A stretch of 64,000 nucleotides of DNA, from the NCBI RefSeq assembly GCF_002013375.1, contig NZ_MAEW01000001.1:186001-250000 (forward strand). Reading direction: 5' to 3'. Below, one piece after another: positions 7,992 to 17,950 of this stretch; positions within the stretch are counted from its first letter, which is position 1; each line of letters begins with the position of its first letter. A program made the translations under genes and the position numbers. The notes below the pieces were generated by a model. That model made no database searches, was not told the origin of the DNA, and saw nothing but the letters and a program-made list of their open reading frames with translations. Source of the DNA: Mycobacterium sp. D16Q13 (lineage in GTDB: Bacteria > Actinomycetota > Actinomycetes > Mycobacteriales > Mycobacteriaceae).

Positions 7992-9004
7992 AGCAGAGCG
8001 AAGAGACGATCGAGCGCGCGTAGCTGCTCGTCGAATGGGGTGTCAAGCTTGACCAGCAGCGTCGAGATCCCCGCGGCGCGATAGCGTTCCAGCCGCTCGC
8101 CGATCATCTCATCGGTTCCGACGAGGTTGGTGAGGCGCCCCAGATCGTCGGGCACGGCCCCGCGGGCGGCGTCACGATCTCCTGTGCGCCACAAGGATTC
8201 AACCGCGCGGACACCATCGCCGTAGCCGAGTCGGGTGAACGCCTCGTTGTAGAAGTTTCGCCCAGAGACCCCCATGGCGCCAATGGTGAACGCGTATCCA
8301 GCGGCATGGCGCCTGATTGCGGCAGCGGCATCGGTTGCGGTGTCGGCGAATTCGAGAGCAACCGGCGCCACCAGGTCAATGTCCTCCAGCTTCCGTCCGG
8401 CGGCCACGGCGGCGTCACGGATGGGGCCGAGGAACACTTCGGCCAGCTCCGGGATGAAGGAGTTGCCGAGCCAGCCGTCCGCGAGCTCACCGGTGAGCGC
8501 CAGGTTCGCCGGCCCCATGGCCGCGACGTAGATGGGCACATTCTGCGGCGCCACCATGGGCCGCAAGGGTTTTCCTGCGCTCCCCGGCAACGGCAGCGTG
8601 TATACCTCGCCCTCGTACTGGAGCCGCTCCCCACGTGCCACCATCCGGACGATGTCGATGGTCTCCCGCGTGGTCCGCACCGGCCTACTGAAGCGCACAC
8701 CATGCCACCCCTCCATCACCTGCGGTCCGGAGGCTCCCACACCCAGGATGAAGCGTCCGCCGGAGAGCTGTTGAATGCTCAGCGCCGACGTCGCCAGCAT
8801 CGCCGGCGATCGCGACCCCAGCTGAACCACGAAGGTTCCCAGCCCAATGGTCTCGGTACGGGCGGCCAGGTAGGCAAGGCCCGTGAGGGCGTCGTACCCC
8901 CACACCTCGGGCACCCAGAGCGAGGCGACACCCAGCCGCTCCGCGCGGCGCGCGAAGTCGGCGGCGCCCGGCAACCTCGGCTCGATCGTCACACCAATAC
9001 GCAT
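7988..9004 (-). CDS. LLM-class F420-dependent oxidoreductase
   Basis: A 338-aa luciferase-like TIM-barrel protein. MRIGVTIEPRLP, WVPEVWGYDALT and the GLGTFVVQLGSRSPAMLA block are typical of mycobacterial F420-dependent enzymes, followed by FILGVGASGPQV. The ATG at 9004 has GGAGG five bases upstream and is preferred to the GTG at 9019. Cofactor use (F420 rather than FMN) is inferred from family and host. It shares a 4-base convergent overlap with the NmrA-type gene and is divergent from the SRPBCC gene. The substrate is unknown. Confidence 0.85.
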   Translation of the reverse strand: MRIGVTIEPRLPGAADFARRAERLGVASLWVPEVWGYDALTGLAYLAARTETIGLGTFVVQLGSRSPAMLATSALSIQQLSGGRFILGVGASGPQVMEGWHGVRFSRPVRTTRETIDIVRMVARGERLQYEGEVYTLPLPGSAGKPLRPMVAPQNVPIYVAAMGPANLALTGELADGWLGNSFIPELAEVFLGPIRDAAVAAGRKLEDIDLVAPVALEFADTATDAAAAIRRHAAGYAFTIGAMGVSGRNFYNEAFTRLGYGDGVRAVESLWRTGDRDAARGAVPDDLGRLTNLVGTDEMIGERLERYRAAGISTLLVKLDTPFDEQLRALDRLFALL

Positions 9005-9036
9005 CCGGTCCTCCATCACCTCAGTAGGATCAGCCT

Positions 9037-9528
9037 ATGCGATACCGCGACTGCCCCACTATCGAAGTGTCCCAACGCATGTCGGGGACTGTGCCGGAAG
9101 CCTGGGCTCTCGTGACCGATATCGCCTTTCCCACCTACTGCACGGGCGAGCTCATCAACGTCCAGTGGCTAGACGGCGCCGACAAAGTTGCGGTCGGCGC
9201 GCGATTCAAGGGCACCAACGGCGGAGACGGCAGCCAGTGGGACACGGTATCGGTGATCACCGAGGTCGAGCCCGAGTCTCGCTGGGTGTGGAATGTGCTC
9301 TCCGAGGGCGGCACCTACGCGGCGAGTTGGGGTTTCGAGGTGGAGCCGGCGAGCGACGGAGTGATCGTCCGGCAGTGGGGCCGGCTCGGTCCTGGCCCGT
9401 CGGGACTGACACCGGCCATCGAAGCCATGCCCGACAAGGAAGCACGCATCGTGTCGCGCCGCCTGCAGGACTGGCGCGTGGGGATGGAGGCCAACCTCCA
9501 GGAGATCGCCGAGCGCTTGTCGCGCTAG
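9037..9528 (+). CDS. SRPBCC (START/Bet v1-like) family protein
   Basis: A 163-aa protein with the polyketide cyclase/dehydrase-like helix-grip fold: an N-terminal strand ([24 protein letters not shown]), a central GARFKGTN strand pair and a long C-terminal helix. Members bind hydrophobic ligands or act as cyclases and do not share one catalytic motif. It is divergent from the LLM oxidoreductase across a 32-base spacer and overlaps the sigma factor gene convergently by 4 bases. The ligand is unknown. Confidence 0.75.
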   Translation: MRYRDCPTIEVSQRMSGTVPEAWALVTDIAFPTYCTGELINVQWLDGADKVAVGARFKGTNGGDGSQWDTVSVITEVEPESRWVWNVLSEGGTYAASWGFEVEPASDGVIVRQWGRLGPGPSGLTPAIEAMPDKEARIVSRRLQDWRVGMEANLQEIAERLSR

Positions 9529-10076
9529 CCGGTCAGATTCTCGGGCTCGGCCCAGCCGATGAGCTCGTCGCGGGCCCGGGCCACACGGGACCGGATAGTG
9601 CCGATGGCACAGCCACACACGTCGGCCGTCTCCGCGTAGGACAAGCCAACAACTTGGGTCAGCACCAGCGCCTCGCGCCGATCATCGTCGAGCGCGGCCA
9701 GAAGTGCCTTGAGCTCTACCAACTCCTCGAACCGGTGCGTCGGGCGTCGCAGCGAGGCTTCTTCCAGATCGGCCCCGTGCGCGATACGCGGCCGGGACTT
9801 CAGGTGGCGAATATGGTCGGCCACCACGCGGCGGGCGATCGACAGCAGCCAGGTGCGCACCGTCGAGCGCCCGGCGAAGCGCGGGAGCGCACCGAGTGCC
9901 CTCAGGTACGTCTCCTGGGTGAGGTCGTCAGCGACACCGGTATCGGCCAGGTAGGCGACGAATCGCCACACATCGGATTGGGTCGCCTTCACCAGAGATT
10001 CGAGGGCGGATTTGTCGCCACGACCGGCGGACAGCGCAATCTCAAGCAGCTGCTCGTCGTCGGTGCCGGTGGCCAC
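9525..10076 (-). CDS. sigC: ECF RNA polymerase sigma factor, SigC-like
   Basis: An extracytoplasmic-function sigma factor of about 183 aa. Region 2 reads [33 protein letters not shown] (about 35-65) and region 4 is [27 protein letters not shown]. These closely follow M. tuberculosis SigC as I remember it ([30 protein letters not shown] end). The GTG at 10076 ([11 protein letters not shown]) gives the family length; the upstream extension looks non-coding. SigC has been linked to metal (copper) physiology in mycobacteria, which fits the His-rich membrane proteins next door. No anti-sigma gene is fused or immediately adjacent on the same strand. Confidence 0.8.
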   Translation of the reverse strand: MATGTDDEQLLEIALSAGRGDKSALESLVKATQSDVWRFVAYLADTGVADDLTQETYLRALGALPRFAGRSTVRTWLLSIARRVVADHIRHLKSRPRIAHGADLEEASLRRPTHRFEELVELKALLAALDDDRREALVLTQVVGLSYAETADVCGCAIGTIRSRVARARDELIGWAEPENLTG

Positions 10077-10152
10077 GACTCCTACTCTATGTCGTAGACC
10101 TTCGGAGGTGAACAGCGGGAACTCTTTAGCCGGTTCATCCGACCAATATCCC

Positions 10153-11562
10153 GTGACATATACCGAGGATCGGCCCGGAGCTCGTGAGTCCCAGCCCGAC
10201 ACCGTGTGGGGGCGACTTGCACCGATCGTACTGCGTCTGCACTTCTATGCGGGGCTCCTCGTCGGGCCATTCCTCCTGGTCGCAGCGCTGACCGGGCTCG
10301 CCTATGCGCTGGTGGGGCAGGTCGATGCCGCCGTGTACCGGCACGAGCTCAAGGTCGATTCCGTCGGATCCCAGCAGTTGCCGATGTCGCAACAGGTGGC
10401 GGCGGCGACGGCGGCACAGCCGGCAGGCACGGTGACGTCCATCCGCCCGCCAGCACTCCCCGACGACACCACCCGGGTGGTGCTGGCCGTCCCCGACGAC
10501 CCCGATGTTCCCGCCGACTACTCGCGCACGGTGTTCGTCGACCCCTACAACGGGGAGATCCGCGGAACGTTGACCACGTACGGTGAGTGGCTGCCGGTGC
10601 GCGCCTGGTTCGACGAACTTCACCGGAACCTGCATCTGGACGAATTCGGGCGCAACTACAGCGAGCTTGCCGCCAGCTGGTTGTGGGTGGTCGCGCTCGG
10701 CGGACTGTTCCTGTGGATCGGCTATCGCCGACGCACCGGGCGGCTGAGCAGGATCGCCGTCCCCGATCGCGATGCCACCCCACGCCGCCGCAGATTGACC
10801 TGGCATGGCGCCGTCGGCGTCTGGATAGTCGTTGGGCTGCTGGCACTTTCGGTGACCGGGCTCACCTGGTCACGGTATGCCGGCACCAACATCGGCAACA
10901 TCACCCAGGCGATCCGGCCGGCGCTGTCCACGGAACTCGACCCGACAGCGGCCAAGCCGATGACCGGCCACGAACACCACGGCGCCGCCCCCGCCTCGGC
11001 AGGGGACCCGCTCGCCGGCGTCAACACGGTGCTGCAGGCGGTGCGCGAAGCCGGGCTGCGCGGCCCGCTGTGGATGACCCCACCTCCGGAGGCCAACACG
11101 GCCTGGCTGGTGTCGGAGCGCAAGCGCAGCATCCCGACGTACCTTGACGCCGTCACGGTGAATCCATACAACGGGGAGATCACCGGGCGCAGCAATTTCT
11201 CGGACTGGTCACTGCTGCAGAAGTCGACCGAATGGGCGATCGACGGCCATATGGGCATCCTGTTCGGAATCCCGAACCAGATACTGGTGGCGCTCATCGT
11301 GATTGGGCTCATCACCGTCATCACGCGTGGCTACCTGATGTGGTGGCGCAGGCGCCCGACCAAGGGTGGTCGCTGGCCGGTGCCGCCGCGACGCGGTGGT
11401 CTGCTGGCCCTCAAGCCGCTGGAGCTGATAGCACTGGCCGTGGTGGTCATCGGGATTGGTTGGTTCACACCGCTGCTGGGAATCTCGCTGGGGGTGTTCC
11501 TCGCCATCGACCTCGTATGGGGGTTCGTGGCCGGCCGCCAGTCCGGGGTATCAGGCGGCTGA
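10153..11562 (+). CDS. PepSY-associated transmembrane protein
   Basis: An integral membrane protein of about 469 aa, divergent from sigC. It has the PepSY_TM layout: TM1 [25 protein letters not shown], a PepSY-type periplasmic segment with [14 protein letters not shown]2 around [17 protein letters not shown]3, a second PepSY repeat ([13 protein letters not shown]) and two C-terminal TMs. The motif [10 protein letters not shown] lies in the outer loop and could bind metal. Family members occur in iron and copper uptake loci. The start is uncertain: GTG 10153 is used, with GTG 10108 as an alternative. It overlaps the zf-HC2 gene convergently by 12 bases. Confidence 0.78.
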   Translation: MTYTEDRPGARESQPDTVWGRLAPIVLRLHFYAGLLVGPFLLVAALTGLAYALVGQVDAAVYRHELKVDSVGSQQLPMSQQVAAATAAQPAGTVTSIRPPALPDDTTRVVLAVPDDPDVPADYSRTVFVDPYNGEIRGTLTTYGEWLPVRAWFDELHRNLHLDEFGRNYSELAASWLWVVALGGLFLWIGYRRRTGRLSRIAVPDRDATPRRRRLTWHGAVGVWIVVGLLALSVTGLTWSRYAGTNIGNITQAIRPALSTELDPTAAKPMTGHEHHGAAPASAGDPLAGVNTVLQAVREAGLRGPLWMTPPPEANTAWLVSERKRSIPTYLDAVTVNPYNGEITGRSNFSDWSLLQKSTEWAIDGHMGILFGIPNQILVALIVIGLITVITRGYLMWWRRRPTKGGRWPVPPRRGGLLALKPLELIALAVVVIGIGWFTPLLGISLGVFLAIDLVWGFVAGRQSGVSGG

Positions 11563-12270
11563 GTTATCCGCGGAGCGCAGATGCCGCTCCCCCGGAGCCA
11601 CTTCATCAAGGAACACGGCGCGGTGCTGATTGGGCGGAGTACGTCCAGCCCGGTAGTCACGCAGGACCAGTAGCGCGAAGATCAATCCGAGGAGCACCGG
11701 CGAGTGGCTGACGATGCGCGCCAGGGTGACCTGATCATTGACGGCGTCGTTGATGACGTATCCGGTGAGCACGAGCGCGAAGGCGCCCAACACCGTTGCC
11801 ATACCGGCCGCCGCGGCGGGACGGACACCGGCGATCACCATCGCGACCCCAAGGGCCACCACCCAGGCGGTGGATTCATTCATGAGGTGCGCACCGGTCA
11901 TCGCGCCGTGGTGATGCGAGGACACCATTCCGAAGTCGATTCCGGCGACCTGCATGCCGGCTACACCCAGCTGGAGCAGCCCGATGAGCACCAGTGCACA
12001 CCGGTTGATGTTGTGACGGGCCCAGTGCGCGTAGCGGGCCGTACGGGTCAGGGGTTCGACGGCCGCAGCAGCCAGGATCTGTCCGGCCAGGTCGTGGGTC
12101 GGAGCCGAACGCGCGTAGGCGAACTGACGGTCCAGCCCCCGCGCCCGCCCCAGCCATTCCCGACAGGAAGCGCAGGAGAGCACATGCTCATCCAGACGCT
12201 TGCGCGCGACGCTCGCCTGCTCACCGTCGACCCACGCCGACAGCTGCTCGCGCACTTCCTGACAGTTCAC
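11551..12270 (-). CDS. zf-HC2 domain membrane protein, putative anti-sigma factor
   Basis: A 239-aa protein with an N-terminal zinc-binding anti-sigma domain: NCQEVREQLSAWVDGE, then H-x3-C-x2-C in LDEHVLSCASCREWL near 26-40. About four TM helices follow (near 95, 140, 165 and 195). The first outer loop contains SSHHHGAMTGAHLMNE, a His/Met-rich motif suggesting metal binding. The GTG at 12270 directly follows GGAGG. The nearby SigC-like factor is the obvious partner, but the genes are separated by the PepSY gene and the pairing is inferred. Confidence 0.72.
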   Translation of the reverse strand: MNCQEVREQLSAWVDGEQASVARKRLDEHVLSCASCREWLGRARGLDRQFAYARSAPTHDLAGQILAAAAVEPLTRTARYAHWARHNINRCALVLIGLLQLGVAGMQVAGIDFGMVSSHHHGAMTGAHLMNESTAWVVALGVAMVIAGVRPAAAAGMATVLGAFALVLTGYVINDAVNDQVTLARIVSHSPVLLGLIFALLVLRDYRAGRTPPNQHRAVFLDEVAPGERHLRSADNSAA

Positions 12271-12329
12271 CCCTCCATCGTCGCCTATCGCGCGAAGTTG
12301 GGTGTAAAGACCCCCTGATCTGCAGGCGC

Positions 12330-13007
12330 CTACAGCGCCTCGAGCAGCTGATTCGAGTCCGCAACCGCACCGAACACCCCACCCTGCATGGTCACCATCT
12401 TCAGCGCGGCCGCGTGATTTCCGGTATCGGTCGCACCGGTGCAGTCGGACAGGATGAGGCATTCGAAACCCCGGTCATTCGCCTCGCGCATGGTGGTGTG
12501 CACGCAGACATCTGTCGTGATACCCGTCAGCACGATGTACCGAATGCCGCGGGTGCGCAACACCAAATCCAGATCAGTCGCATAGAAGGCACCCTTGCCG
12601 GGTTTGTCGATGACGGGTTCACCTGGCAGCGGGGCGACCTCCGGCACAATCTGCCAGCCCGGTTCCCCCTGCACCAGGATTCGCCCACAGGGCCCCGCCA
12701 CACCTATCTCCGCACCAATCCGGGCAGACCGCCACCGTTTGTTGGCCGGGAGGTCTGAGAGATCCGGCCGATGGCCCTCACGGGTGTGGATGATGGTCAT
12801 CCCGGCTGGGCGCGCCGCCGCGAGCACGCGGGCCGTCGGTTCCAGACCCGCGCGCGTCAATGACAGGTCATATCCCATGGTGTCGACGTACCCACCGGGA
12901 CCGCAGAAGTCGACCTGCCAGTCGATGCACAACACAGCGGTGTGTGCGGGATCCACGGGACCGTCAAACGGCCATTGGTACGGCTGCGCGTCAACCTGCC
13001 CCGTCAT
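12330..13007 (-). CDS. isochorismatase-family cysteine hydrolase
   Basis: A 225-aa cysteine hydrolase. The catalytic Asp is in [16 protein letters not shown] (near residue 30), Lys in [13 protein letters not shown], and the nucleophile Cys follows [19 protein letters not shown] near 170. The sequence resembles biuret hydrolase and ureidoacrylate amidohydrolase (RutB-like) groups. Its start overlaps the stop of the NCS1 permease (ATGA), so they are one operon and probably import and hydrolyse a nucleobase-derived or ureide compound. Exact substrate is unresolved. Confidence 0.82.
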   Translation of the reverse strand: MTGQVDAQPYQWPFDGPVDPAHTAVLCIDWQVDFCGPGGYVDTMGYDLSLTRAGLEPTARVLAAARPAGMTIIHTREGHRPDLSDLPANKRWRSARIGAEIGVAGPCGRILVQGEPGWQIVPEVAPLPGEPVIDKPGKGAFYATDLDLVLRTRGIRYIVLTGITTDVCVHTTMREANDRGFECLILSDCTGATDTGNHAAALKMVTMQGGVFGAVADSNQLLEAL

Positions 13008-14329
13008 GCCGCCTCTCCCCGCTGAGCGATACGGCGTGCCGCGAGATAGACGAGCGCGGCGCTCACCATTCCCACGAGAGCATCCGAAAGCTGGGGCGCC
13101 CATAGGTGGGCGGCCAGCGCCGACACCGCGCCCGCCGCCCATGCCCCGAAGGACTCCCCACGAATCGCCGATTCGCGGGCACCGACGCCGAATCGCGGCA
13201 ATACCAACTGATCAATGATCAGCACAGTCCCTATCGGCGGAACCACCACGCCCAACAGGGTCAGCCACTGCTCGAACTGCGACCACACCCCGAGCACCGC
13301 CAACAGCACTCCCACCGACCCCAAGAGGACGGCAAGCAACCGCATCCTGCGGCCGGTGAGCTGACTCCAGCCGACTGCCCCGTTGTACAGACAATGGGTG
13401 CAGACCGATCCGAGGTTGACGAAGACGAACACGATGGATACCGGCACCAGCCAGCCGCCGGCATCGATCAGCGCGCCCAGGAAATTGCCACCGTCCGTCG
13501 CGGGTGAATGTGCGGCGCCCAGGGCGACGATCACTCCACCGATCACCATGGCAATGCCGTTGCCCACCGGAAAGGCCGCACACGATGCCCAAAATCCTTG
13601 TCGGCCACTACGAGACCATCGCGTGAAGTCAGCTGTCATGGTCCCGGAGTCGATGAAGCAGGCAACCACCAGCGTCACCGCGGCACCCATACTCATCGCG
13701 GTCGCACCCGCTCCTCCGCTGTAGCCGAAGGCATCCGAGAACGTCGAATGACGCAGAGCCAGAACAATTGCCACCCCACCCAGCAGCAGATACAGCGGGG
13801 CGGCGATGAGGCCGATCACCGAGAGCGCACGGATACCGAGCAGCGTTACCGCCACGTAGCCGATGCCCGCGGCCAGGGCGGTCCACCGCGCGTCCCATCC
13901 GGCACTGCCTGCCAGCACCGAACCGGTGAGACCCGTCTGGAACGCGAACCAGCCGATCACCACGGTGGCCAAGAACGCAGAAACCACACGATATCCACGG
14001 TGGCCGAACGTCCCGATGGCGGTGAGCGCGAAGTTCTTTCCCGTCTTACCAGCCAGGTAGCTCAATGCGCCGACGTAGCCGGTCAGAACCGCGTTGCCCA
14101 AGGCAATCGCGAGCATCCCGCGCCAGAAACCCAGCGAGTAGACAATGAGCCCACCAAACACGGCGCAGGTGAGGATCATCGGGAATCCGAGCCACACTGC
14201 GGCGACAGACATCAGGCTCCGCCGCGCGCGTGGTGGAACCGGCTCGTTCTCGTACTCGGCGGCTCCTGATTCGGGGGCACCTGTGCGAACTAGGTCGACA
14301 TCTGCTGGATCAGCGACTTCTGCGGGCAT
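13004..14329 (-). CDS. NCS1-type purine/cytosine permease
   Basis: A 441-aa transporter with about 12 hydrophobic segments. The start of TM1 ([20 protein letters not shown]) and the internal [29 protein letters not shown] segment with its TxDxTR-like motif resemble cytosine/allantoin permeases of the NCS1 family. It precedes and overlaps the cysteine hydrolase by 4 bases, pointing to uptake of a purine, pyrimidine or ureide nitrogen source. No regulator is adjacent. Confidence 0.8.
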   Translation of the reverse strand: MPAEVADPADVDLVRTGAPESGAAEYENEPVPPRARRSLMSVAAVWLGFPMILTCAVFGGLIVYSLGFWRGMLAIALGNAVLTGYVGALSYLAGKTGKNFALTAIGTFGHRGYRVVSAFLATVVIGWFAFQTGLTGSVLAGSAGWDARWTALAAGIGYVAVTLLGIRALSVIGLIAAPLYLLLGGVAIVLALRHSTFSDAFGYSGGAGATAMSMGAAVTLVVACFIDSGTMTADFTRWSRSGRQGFWASCAAFPVGNGIAMVIGGVIVALGAAHSPATDGGNFLGALIDAGGWLVPVSIVFVFVNLGSVCTHCLYNGAVGWSQLTGRRMRLLAVLLGSVGVLLAVLGVWSQFEQWLTLLGVVVPPIGTVLIIDQLVLPRFGVGARESAIRGESFGAWAAGAVSALAAHLWAPQLSDALVGMVSAALVYLAARRIAQRGEAA

Positions 14330-14419
14330 CGACGCACAGGATGCTGACGCAATGTTGCCTGTGCAGTCCGCACCGGTTACGTGCGCGTGACAACGCCCCG
14401 CGCGCCGGTACCTCCGGAT

Positions 14420-15550
14420 CTATACGTGCGCTCCCCACCCGAACACCCGTGAGGTCAACAGAACCAGGCCCAGAGATACCGCCGCCACGACCACGAGACC
14501 GATCACCGCGACCACGAGCGGGCGCCAGCCGCTGCGGGCGATCTCGCGGAAGTTGGTGTTCAGTCCCACCCCGGCGAAGGTCAACAGGAAGGCCCACTTC
14601 GAGACGTTCACGAGGTTGTTGACTTGGCCCTTGGTCAGCCATCCGAGGGTGACCACGGTGGATACCGCCAGGAAGCCCAGCACGAACTTCGGGAACTTGT
14701 CCCATACGAACGCGGCCTTGGCCTTGATCCCCGGCGCGAGCGTGTCTGCCTCACCACGAGCCGCCCAGTACAGCGCGAACCCGAGCACCACGAATCCGAT
14801 GAGCGCGTTGCGCGTGGACTTGACCACCGTCGCGATGTCACCGGCATGCTCGGAGTAGATACGTCCGGTGGCGACGGTCTCAGCGGTGTTGTCGACGGCC
14901 AGGCCGGCCCACAGACCGAACTCGTAATCGGTCAGGCCGAGCCCGTGGCCGATCGCCGGCAGAGTGAACAGCGCCACCGCGCCGAGCGCGAGAATGGCGG
15001 CGATGGCATAGCTGACGTCCGAATTGCGCGCCCGGATGGCGCCTTTGGCCGCGACGATGGCCGACACCCCGCAGATCGAGGTTCCGATGGCCAGCAGCGA
15101 TCCCAGCTTGCCGCTCAGCCCAAACCATTTGGCCGCCAGCAGAATAATGGTGCCCGCCACCGTCATGTCGATCAGGATCTGCACCAGGCTGGTACCGCCC
15201 AGTTTGAGAACATCACCCAGAACGAATCGTGCACCCAGCGCGACGATGCCGATCTTGAGCCAGAACTCGTACGTCTGTACGCCGGGCCGGAAGATGCGGT
15301 GCAACCCGATGGTATTGGTGATCAGCAGGCCAATCACGATGGCCCACAACACGTATTCAATGTCTGGGACGGTCCAATGCTGCGCCTTCGCCAGGTCTTT
15401 CCACCAGATCTGCGCATACTTGCCCAGCAGGCCCACGCCGATGAGCAGCAGGATGCCGGGTATGTAGTCGAGAGGACGGCTGGAGGTGAAGCTCGCCTCG
15501 GGGTTTTCGTACGCCTCGTCGGCGGACTGCGTCTCGGTCTTTGAAGTCAT
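14420..15550 (-). CDS. YeiH-family (UPF0324) putative sulfate exporter
   Basis: A 376-aa membrane protein with about ten TM helices. [15 protein letters not shown] opens the membrane domain, [17 protein letters not shown] near residue 175 is the conserved family motif, and [16 protein letters not shown] follows near 235. The annotation as sulfate exporter is a family name with little direct proof. The start [14 protein letters not shown] at 15550 lies four bases after the stop of a small membrane protein gene, suggesting co-transcription. Confidence 0.82.
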   Translation of the reverse strand: MTSKTETQSADEAYENPEASFTSSRPLDYIPGILLLIGVGLLGKYAQIWWKDLAKAQHWTVPDIEYVLWAIVIGLLITNTIGLHRIFRPGVQTYEFWLKIGIVALGARFVLGDVLKLGGTSLVQILIDMTVAGTIILLAAKWFGLSGKLGSLLAIGTSICGVSAIVAAKGAIRARNSDVSYAIAAILALGAVALFTLPAIGHGLGLTDYEFGLWAGLAVDNTAETVATGRIYSEHAGDIATVVKSTRNALIGFVVLGFALYWAARGEADTLAPGIKAKAAFVWDKFPKFVLGFLAVSTVVTLGWLTKGQVNNLVNVSKWAFLLTFAGVGLNTNFREIARSGWRPLVVAVIGLVVVAAVSLGLVLLTSRVFGWGAHV

Positions 15551-15554
15551 CGGG

Positions 15555-15710
15555 TCACCACGGAATCTTGGGCAGCACATTGGCCACCGCGAGTAGAGCG
15601 ATCACACCGGCGATGATGGTTGCCCACCAGTCGACGCCGATGCGCACGATGAGAGAGGTTGCGGGCTGGCCATCAGCAGGTGCCGTGGCGCCGGACTGTT
15701 CGTCGGTCAC
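15555..15710 (-). CDS. small single-TM membrane protein upstream of YeiH homologue
   Basis: A frame of about 51 aa ending in one hydrophobic helix ([22 protein letters not shown]) and a short basic end. It sits immediately upstream of the YeiH-type gene in the same direction with a 4-base gap, so it is a plausible small partner. The start is uncertain: GTG 15710 is used and ATG 15752 is possible. I do not recognise a family. Tight spacing and hydrophobic composition are the evidence that it is real. Confidence 0.5.
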   Translation of the reverse strand: MTDEQSGATAPADGQPATSLIVRIGVDWWATIIAGVIALLAVANVLPKIPW

Positions 15711-15788
15711 GGACCAGAATCTTCGTGGGGCGCCACCAGGCTCACAAGACATCCGCTCGTATTGAGTCGAGGCGGGGCGCGGCATCAA

Positions 15789-15807
15789 ACTTGACACCCT
15801 GTCAAGT
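15789..15807. promoter_or_regulatory. Palindrome ACTTGACA-CCC-TGTCAAGT
   Basis: A perfect 8-3-8 inverted repeat 47 bases before the acyl-CoA synthetase start. Its core closely matches the palindrome at 3130-3155 before the P450, differing by one inserted base in the centre. The two may be bound by the same or a paralogous TetR regulator. No regulator gene is adjacent here. Confidence 0.6.
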
Positions 15808-15853
15808 ACAGTCGACGACGCCCGCAGACAACGCCGTCGGAAGGTCCTCGTCC

Positions 15854-17392
15854 GTGTATCCAGGTACCCATGCCGCCCAGTTCCCCGACAAGCCCGCCGT
15901 CGTGATGGCAGGCTCCGGACTCACGCTCACCTACGGAGACTTGGACGAGCAGTCCCGGCGGCTTGCCCGGCATTGGTATGACAGCGGGCTGCGCACGGGC
16001 GATCATGTCGCTCTGCTCAGTGACAACGTCCCCGAGGTGTTCGTCGTGTATTGGGCGGCCCTGCGGTCGGGCCTCTACATCACCGCGGTGAATCATCATC
16101 TGGCCCCCGCGGAAATCAGCTACATCATCAACGACTCCGGATCCACCGCACTCGTCGCCTCCGCTGGTGTGCGGGAACAGGCGGCAGCGCTTCTCGGGGA
16201 TATCCCGGCAGTGAGGCTGCGTCTCGCTTTCGGCGGAGAAGTGACCGGCTACGACTCGTACGAAGACGCCCTCGCCGGCGCCGCTCCCGAACCGTTGCCC
16301 TCCCAGCCCGCGGGATCGGACATGTTGTATTCCTCGGGAACCACTGGACGCCCTAAGGGAATCAAGATGCCGCTGACGGACCGGCAAGTCGACGAGCCCA
16401 GCCCGCTGTCCATGCTCTTCGCACACCTGTACGGCTTCGACACCGACACGGTCTACCTGTCCCCCGCTCCCGCGTATCACGCCGCCCCCCTGCGCTTCTC
16501 CGGTTTCGTGCAATCGATGGGCGGCACCGTGGTGGTGATGGAGCGTTTCGATCCCGAGGCCGCCCTGGCCGCGATCGGGCGATACCGCATCACCCACAGC
16601 CAGTGGGTGCCCACGATGTTCGTGCGGATGCTTAAGTTGCCCAAGGAAATCCGTGATCAGTACGACGTCTCCACCCTGAAGGTCGCAATCCACGCCGCCG
16701 CGCCATGCCCGGTCGAGGTCAAGCATTCGATGATCGACTGGTGGGGACCGATTCTCTACGAGTACTACTCGTCGACCGAAGGCAACGGCGTCACATTTAT
16801 CGACTGCGAGAACTGGCTCAAACGCCCGGGTTCGGTCGGCAGCCCCGCGCTCGGAGTGCTGCACATCTGCGACGAAGAGGGTGCCGAACTGCCCACCAGC
16901 GAGGCCGGACTGGTGTACTTCGAACGCGAGGAGCTGCCGTTCGCGTATCACAATGACGACGAAAAGACCCGTAGCGCTTGCCATCCCAAGCACAGCACCT
17001 GGACGACGACAGGCGATATCGGGTACGTCGACGAGGACGGATTCCTGTATCTCACCGACCGCAAGGCGTTCATGATCATCTCCGGGGGCGTCAACATCTA
17101 CCCCCAGGAGATCGAGAATTCCCTGGCACTACACCCTGAGGTGTTGGATGTCGCCGTCATCGGGGTGCCCGATGCCGAGATGGGCGAATCGGTCAAGGCT
17201 GTCGTACAGCCCGCCGACTCGTCAGCAGATCAGGACGCTCTCGCCGCCGAGCTCACCGAGTTCCTGCGCGAGCGCATCGCCCGATACAAGGTGCCCCGCA
17301 GCTTTGACTTCACCGATACCCTTCCGCGCACCCCCACCGGTAAGCTGGCCAAAGGACTGCTGCGCCAGAAGTATTGGGAAGGGGCTCGATGA
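15854..17392 (+). CDS. fatty-acyl-CoA/acyl-AMP synthetase (FadD-type)
   Basis: A 512-aa ANL-superfamily adenylating enzyme that activates a carboxylate via acyl-AMP. The P-loop-like motif YSSGTTGRPKG is near residue 157. EYYSSTEGNG (A5 motif) is near 300, GDIGYVDEDGFLYLTDR near 385 and GVNIYPQEIEN near 415. The catalytic Lys is in TPTGKLAKGLL near the C-terminus. GTG 15854 has GGAAGG about ten bases upstream. A TTGACA/TGTCAA palindrome precedes it. The stop overlaps the lipoprotein start (ATGA). The acyl substrate is unknown. Confidence 0.87.
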   Translation: MYPGTHAAQFPDKPAVVMAGSGLTLTYGDLDEQSRRLARHWYDSGLRTGDHVALLSDNVPEVFVVYWAALRSGLYITAVNHHLAPAEISYIINDSGSTALVASAGVREQAAALLGDIPAVRLRLAFGGEVTGYDSYEDALAGAAPEPLPSQPAGSDMLYSSGTTGRPKGIKMPLTDRQVDEPSPLSMLFAHLYGFDTDTVYLSPAPAYHAAPLRFSGFVQSMGGTVVVMERFDPEAALAAIGRYRITHSQWVPTMFVRMLKLPKEIRDQYDVSTLKVAIHAAAPCPVEVKHSMIDWWGPILYEYYSSTEGNGVTFIDCENWLKRPGSVGSPALGVLHICDEEGAELPTSEAGLVYFEREELPFAYHNDDEKTRSACHPKHSTWTTTGDIGYVDEDGFLYLTDRKAFMIISGGVNIYPQEIENSLALHPEVLDVAVIGVPDAEMGESVKAVVQPADSSADQDALAAELTEFLRERIARYKVPRSFDFTDTLPRTPTGKLAKGLLRQKYWEGAR

Positions 17393-17694
17393 GAATAGTG
17401 GCCGCGATCTGCATCGCCGGGGGGCTGCTCGCAGGATGCTCGACACCCGCCACTCAGGAAGGACCATCGAGTACCACCGCCCCATCGATTCAACCGGGCA
17501 TCATGCCCCAGCTGGTCGGGTTGCAGTGGACCGACGTGAACCCGATTTTGCGCAAGTTGGGCAGAGTGAGCGTCGCGACCAAAGAGGTTCCGGTCAACGA
17601 CGCCAATCAGAAATCCCGGATCGTCACGCAAGATCCCGCGGCCGGAGCTCACCTTGAGCCGGGCGCCAAGATCACTCTGACCTTCGGAATCTAA
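17389..17694 (+). CDS. small PASTA-domain lipoprotein
   Basis: A 101-aa exported protein. The signal sequence ends in the lipobox LLAGC (Cys near residue 17), giving a lipid anchor. Residues 38-101 form one PASTA domain: MPQLVGLQWTDVNPILRKLG, an internal strand, and QDPAAGAHLEPGAKITLTFG. Single PASTA lipoproteins are common in mycobacteria and have no firmly assigned function. Translation is likely coupled to the upstream acyl-CoA synthetase by the ATGA overlap. Confidence 0.82.
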   Translation: MRIVAAICIAGGLLAGCSTPATQEGPSSTTAPSIQPGIMPQLVGLQWTDVNPILRKLGRVSVATKEVPVNDANQKSRIVTQDPAAGAHLEPGAKITLTFGI

Positions 17695-17699
17695 CGCAC

Positions 17700-17722
17700 G
17701 GCAACACTATTCACGTGTTGCC
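17700..17722 (+). terminator. Hairpin downstream of the PASTA lipoprotein
   Basis: GGCAACAC, seven bases, GTGTTGCC form a perfect 8-bp stem five bases after the stop codon. There is no T-run, so it would be a weak or Rho-assisted terminator or an mRNA 3' end stabiliser. The remainder of the spacer to 17950 shows nothing else I can name. Confidence 0.5.
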
Positions 17723-17950
17723 TCCCTCGCCGCCCCTGGCGGGCGCGAGAATGACATGCATTGCCCGGCGGTCTGTTGTCTGACCATTCGACCCCTCACG
17801 GCGAGCTACTGACGGAGTCCCGGGCCCGCGCGAGTAGCTCCCCCGTGGGTCCATCGGCGCCCTTGACATGGCAGCACCCAGTTGTAATGCTCACAGCATT
17901 CGCATGCTGCATGTATCTGAATGTGATGAGTTCACTCAATGAGGAGGGTC

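Noticed and set aside
9525..10202. Longer N-terminus for the SigC-like protein starting at 10202
   Set aside because: The extra 42 residues are unlike SigC and overlap the divergent promoter region; GTG 10076 gives the family length.
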